This document shows positions 6,221-8,301 of a DNA stretch of 8,301 bases, one piece after another (positions within the stretch are counted from its first letter, which is position 1; each line of letters opens with the position of its first letter). Origin of the DNA: Flavobacterium sp. (GTDB lineage: Bacteria > Bacteroidota > Bacteroidia > Flavobacteriales > Flavobacteriaceae); NCBI GenBank assembly GCA_030150335.1, contig JASLGC010000070.1, positions 1 through 8,301 of the forward strand, given 5' to 3'. Under the pieces are notes generated by a model. It did no database searches, was not told the origin of the DNA, and saw only the letters and a program-made list of their open reading frames with translations. The position numbers and the translations under genes are program-made.

Positions 6221-7999
6221 TTACATACGCTCAGGTACAGCTATTCCCAACAATGCAAAAGCATCATTAATAACTAAACCTACTTTTTGTGATAATTGAA
6301 CTCTAAATACTTTTAGAGTCATATTTTCTTCTCCTAAGATAGAAACAGTCTGATAGAAAGAGTTGTACTCTCTAACTAATTCATAAACATAATTAGCAAT
6401 TAACGCAGGACTATATGTACGTGCAGCATCTTGAATTACCACAGGGAATTCTTCTAATAACTTCAATAATTCCTTCTCTTTCGGGTCTAAAACTAAATCA
6501 GTAATCTCTTGTGTACAATCGAAATCTGCTTTACGCAAAATAGATTGAATACGAGCATAAGTATATTGAATAAACGGTCCTGTATTCCCCGCAAAATCAA
6601 CAGATTCTTCTGGGTTAAACAAAATACGTTTCTTAGGGTCAACTTTTAAAATGTAGTATTTAAGAGCACCTAAACCTATTGTATTAAACAACACTTTTCT
6701 CTCTTCTTCAGAATACCCTTCTAATTTACCTAACTCTTCAGAAATAGTCTTAGCTGTATTCGTCATTTCATCCATTAAGTCATCAGCATCAACTACAGTA
6801 CCTTCTCTACTCTTCATTTTTCCTGAAGGTAAATCTACCATTCCGTAAGATAAGTGATACAAGCTTTCTGCCCAATCAAAACCTAAACGTTTTAAGATTA
6901 AGAACAATACTTTAAAGTGGTAATCTTGCTCGTTACCTACTGTATATACCATACCACCTACATCGCCAAAGTCATTCACACGTTGGATAGCAGTACCGAT
7001 ATCTTGAGTCATATACACAGAAGTACCATCACCTCTTAATACAAGTTTCTCATCTAATCCTTCATCAGAAAGGTCAATCCAAACAGAGTTGTCCTCTTTT
7101 TTATAGAAAACACCTTTTTCTAATCCTTTCTCTACAACATCTTTACCTAATAGGTAAGTGTTACTTTCGAAGTAGTTTTTATCAAAATCAACACCTAAGT
7201 TTTTGTAAGAAACTGCAAAACCATCATATACCCATTGATTCATCATATTCCATAAATCAATAACTTCTGGTTTATTCGCTTCCCACTCAACAAGCATTTG
7301 TTTTGCTTCTTTGATAATTGGAGCTTCTTTCTTAGCCTCCTCCTCTGACATACCTTGAGCCATCAAATCCTTGATTTGAGCTTTGTATTCAATGTCAAAT
7401 TTAACGTAGTAATTACCTACTAACTTATCTCCTTTTAATCCTGTAGATTCCGGAGTTTCACCATTACCATACTTTTTCCAAGCCAACATAGACTTACAAA
7501 TATGGATACCTCTATCATTGATAATTTGAGTTTTGAATACTTTTTTACCTGAAGCTTTAAGAATTTCAGCTACTGAGTATCCCAATAAGTTATTTCTAAC
7601 GTGACCTAAGTGCAAAGGTTTGTTTGTATTTGGTGAAGAATACTCTACCAATACTGATTTATCACCTTCTTTTGGTTCAACAAACCCGAAGTGCTCTACA
7701 TTGCGGATACCGTTAAAAAAAGAAATATAGTAATTGTCTGAAACGACTAAATTCAAAAATCCTTTAACTACATTAAACCGCTCTATTATGGTAGTATTCT
7801 CTACTAAATATTCACCAATCTTAGTACCTATTTCTACTGGATTCCCCTTAATCTGTCTCAAGAAAGGGAAAATAACTACTGTAATATCGCCCTCGAACTC
7901 TTTTCTTGTCGCCTGATATTCAACTTTCTCAACGGTTACCCCGTATAGTTGTTGAACTGCCTTCTCAATCTGCGGAGTTAAAATCTGATTTAATGTCAT
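6221..7999 (-). CDS. argS: Arginyl-tRNA synthetase
   Basis: This cytoplasmic class I aminoacyl-tRNA synthetase charges tRNA-Arg with arginine using ATP. The 592-residue product is complete and of normal length. In order there are the N-terminal additional domain (about 1-85), the catalytic Rossmann domain with the HIGH motif as HLGH (130-133) after YSSPNTNKP, the GNEQDYHFKV region (355-364), the KMSKS loop as SGKMKSREGT (392-401) and the C-terminal helical DALR anticodon-binding domain (about 475-592) ending in VPERM. KMKS in place of KMSK is common in ArgS and does not suggest loss of function. I chose the ATG at 7999 over an in-frame one at 8062: the longer form adds 21 residues atypical of the family, and the promoter box at 8021-8028 falls inside that extension. 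The leader would be only about 15 bases. It is the first gene of the minus-strand operon, followed after 13 bases by the SGNH gene. Confidence 0.97.
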   Translation of the reverse strand: MTLNQILTPQIEKAVQQLYGVTVEKVEYQATRKEFEGDITVVIFPFLRQIKGNPVEIGTKIGEYLVENTTIIERFNVVKGFLNLVVSDNYYISFFNGIRNVEHFGFVEPKEGDKSVLVEYSSPNTNKPLHLGHVRNNLLGYSVAEILKASGKKVFKTQIINDRGIHICKSMLAWKKYGNGETPESTGLKGDKLVGNYYVKFDIEYKAQIKDLMAQGMSEEEAKKEAPIIKEAKQMLVEWEANKPEVIDLWNMMNQWVYDGFAVSYKNLGVDFDKNYFESNTYLLGKDVVEKGLEKGVFYKKEDNSVWIDLSDEGLDEKLVLRGDGTSVYMTQDIGTAIQRVNDFGDVGGMVYTVGNEQDYHFKVLFLILKRLGFDWAESLYHLSYGMVDLPSGKMKSREGTVVDADDLMDEMTNTAKTISEELGKLEGYSEEERKVLFNTIGLGALKYYILKVDPKKRILFNPEESVDFAGNTGPFIQYTYARIQSILRKADFDCTQEITDLVLDPKEKELLKLLEEFPVVIQDAARTYSPALIANYVYELVREYNSFYQTVSILGEENMTLKVFRVQLSQKVGLVINDAFALLGIAVPERM

Positions 8000-8020
8000 T
8001 TTTTTCAATTTATTAAGAAG

Positions 8021-8028
8021 CAAAGATA
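8021..8028 (-). promoter_or_regulatory. Bacteroidota -7 promoter box for argS
   Basis: Read on the minus strand this is TATCTTTG, an exact match to TAnnTTTG, within the same ten bases (ATTATCTTTG) as at the DUF4265 promoter. It would start transcription near 8015, about 15 bases before the ATG at 7999. The -33 element is poor: TGTTC at 8050-8054 lies near the expected distance, and a TTG at 8042-8044 lies too close (13-base spacer). Confidence 0.6.
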
Positions 8029-8301
8029 ATTTATATTTCCTCAATTTAAGAACAGAAAGCAAGGAATTTAAGCTTTTAAAGTGTAAATCAATTCAAAACA
8101 TAACAATAAAAGCCTCTTTAAGACACAACTATTTGCTAAAACTCAAAAAGAGCAATTAAACTACATAAAAGCATTCACCTAATTTTAATTACTTGCCAAA
8201 CGATTAAATCTAAAACAACCTACATTTAAACCCTATTCACCCCTCTAAAAAGAGATAATCTCAATAACTTAATGCTATTTCAATACTGATGCTCCCATAA
8301 T
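8029..8301. other. Intergenic region upstream of argS, no gene seen
   Basis: These bases are AT-rich with stops in all frames. I see no convincing ORF, RNA gene, long repeat or terminator. A poor imperfect inverted repeat (around 8112-8119 and 8147-8153) has a bulge and a long loop. The next gene lies outside the window, so the direction of the neighbour is unknown. Confidence 0.6.

Noticed and set aside
6806..6820. Apparent damage to the ArgS KMSKS motif (reads KMKSR)
   Set aside because: Degenerate KMSKS motifs of this kind are normal in ArgS, and the rest of the enzyme is intact.
8000..8062. Upstream in-frame ATG that would lengthen ArgS by 21 residues
   Set aside because: The extra residues are not typical of the family, and the -7 promoter box at 8021-8028 lies inside them, so most transcripts would not contain this start.
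8112..8153. Inverted repeat upstream of argS
   Set aside because: The arms need a bulge and are about 27 bases apart, with no U-tract in a useful place, so chance in AT-rich DNA is the simpler reading.

Overview
The window looks like chromosomal DNA of a Bacteroidota member, most likely of the Flavobacteriia (a Flavobacterium- or Myroides-like organism; the genus is a guess). The evidence is low GC content, no Shine-Dalgarno sequences ahead of the genes, two copies of the Bacteroidota -7 promoter box TAnnTTTG (both inside an identical ATTATCTTTG), and protein types usual in that group. I see no insertion sequence, CRISPR array, tRNA, rRNA or phage gene.

Left part (1-1590). The 3' end of a plus-strand SMP-30/gluconolactonase-like gene converges on a minus-strand gene for a secreted 5-hydroxyisourate hydrolase, and the two share a two-way hairpin terminator. 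After an AT-rich gap of about 390 bases comes a plus-strand DUF4265 gene with its own promoter box. It ends at a second two-way terminator, shared with the long minus-strand operon.

Right part (1609-7999, minus strand). Transcription runs argS (arginyl-tRNA synthetase), then a membrane-anchored SGNH-hydrolase-like protein, then a secreted SGNH-hydrolase-like protein carrying a LysM domain, then an AlgI-like MBOAT acyltransferase. Gaps are 13 bases, 10 bases and a one-base overlap (TAATG). An MBOAT next to SGNH proteins is the layout of known envelope-polymer O-acylation machines such as AlgI/AlgJ/AlgX and PatA/PatB. The MBOAT would pass an acyl group across the inner membrane, and the two periplasmic SGNH proteins would move it onto (or off) a polymer. 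The LysM domain makes peptidoglycan the leading candidate. The two SGNH proteins appear to be diverged tandem paralogs.

The most striking feature is a textbook intrinsic terminator (15-bp RNA stem, 3-nt loop, U8-G-U6) 41 bases after the argS stop. It is not in the intergenic gap. It lies inside the first codons of the next gene, where the same bases encode the transmembrane anchor. This could end argS transcripts while making cassette expression depend on ribosomes that reach and melt the hairpin. The last 300 bases, upstream of argS, hold its promoter and otherwise no gene that I can see.
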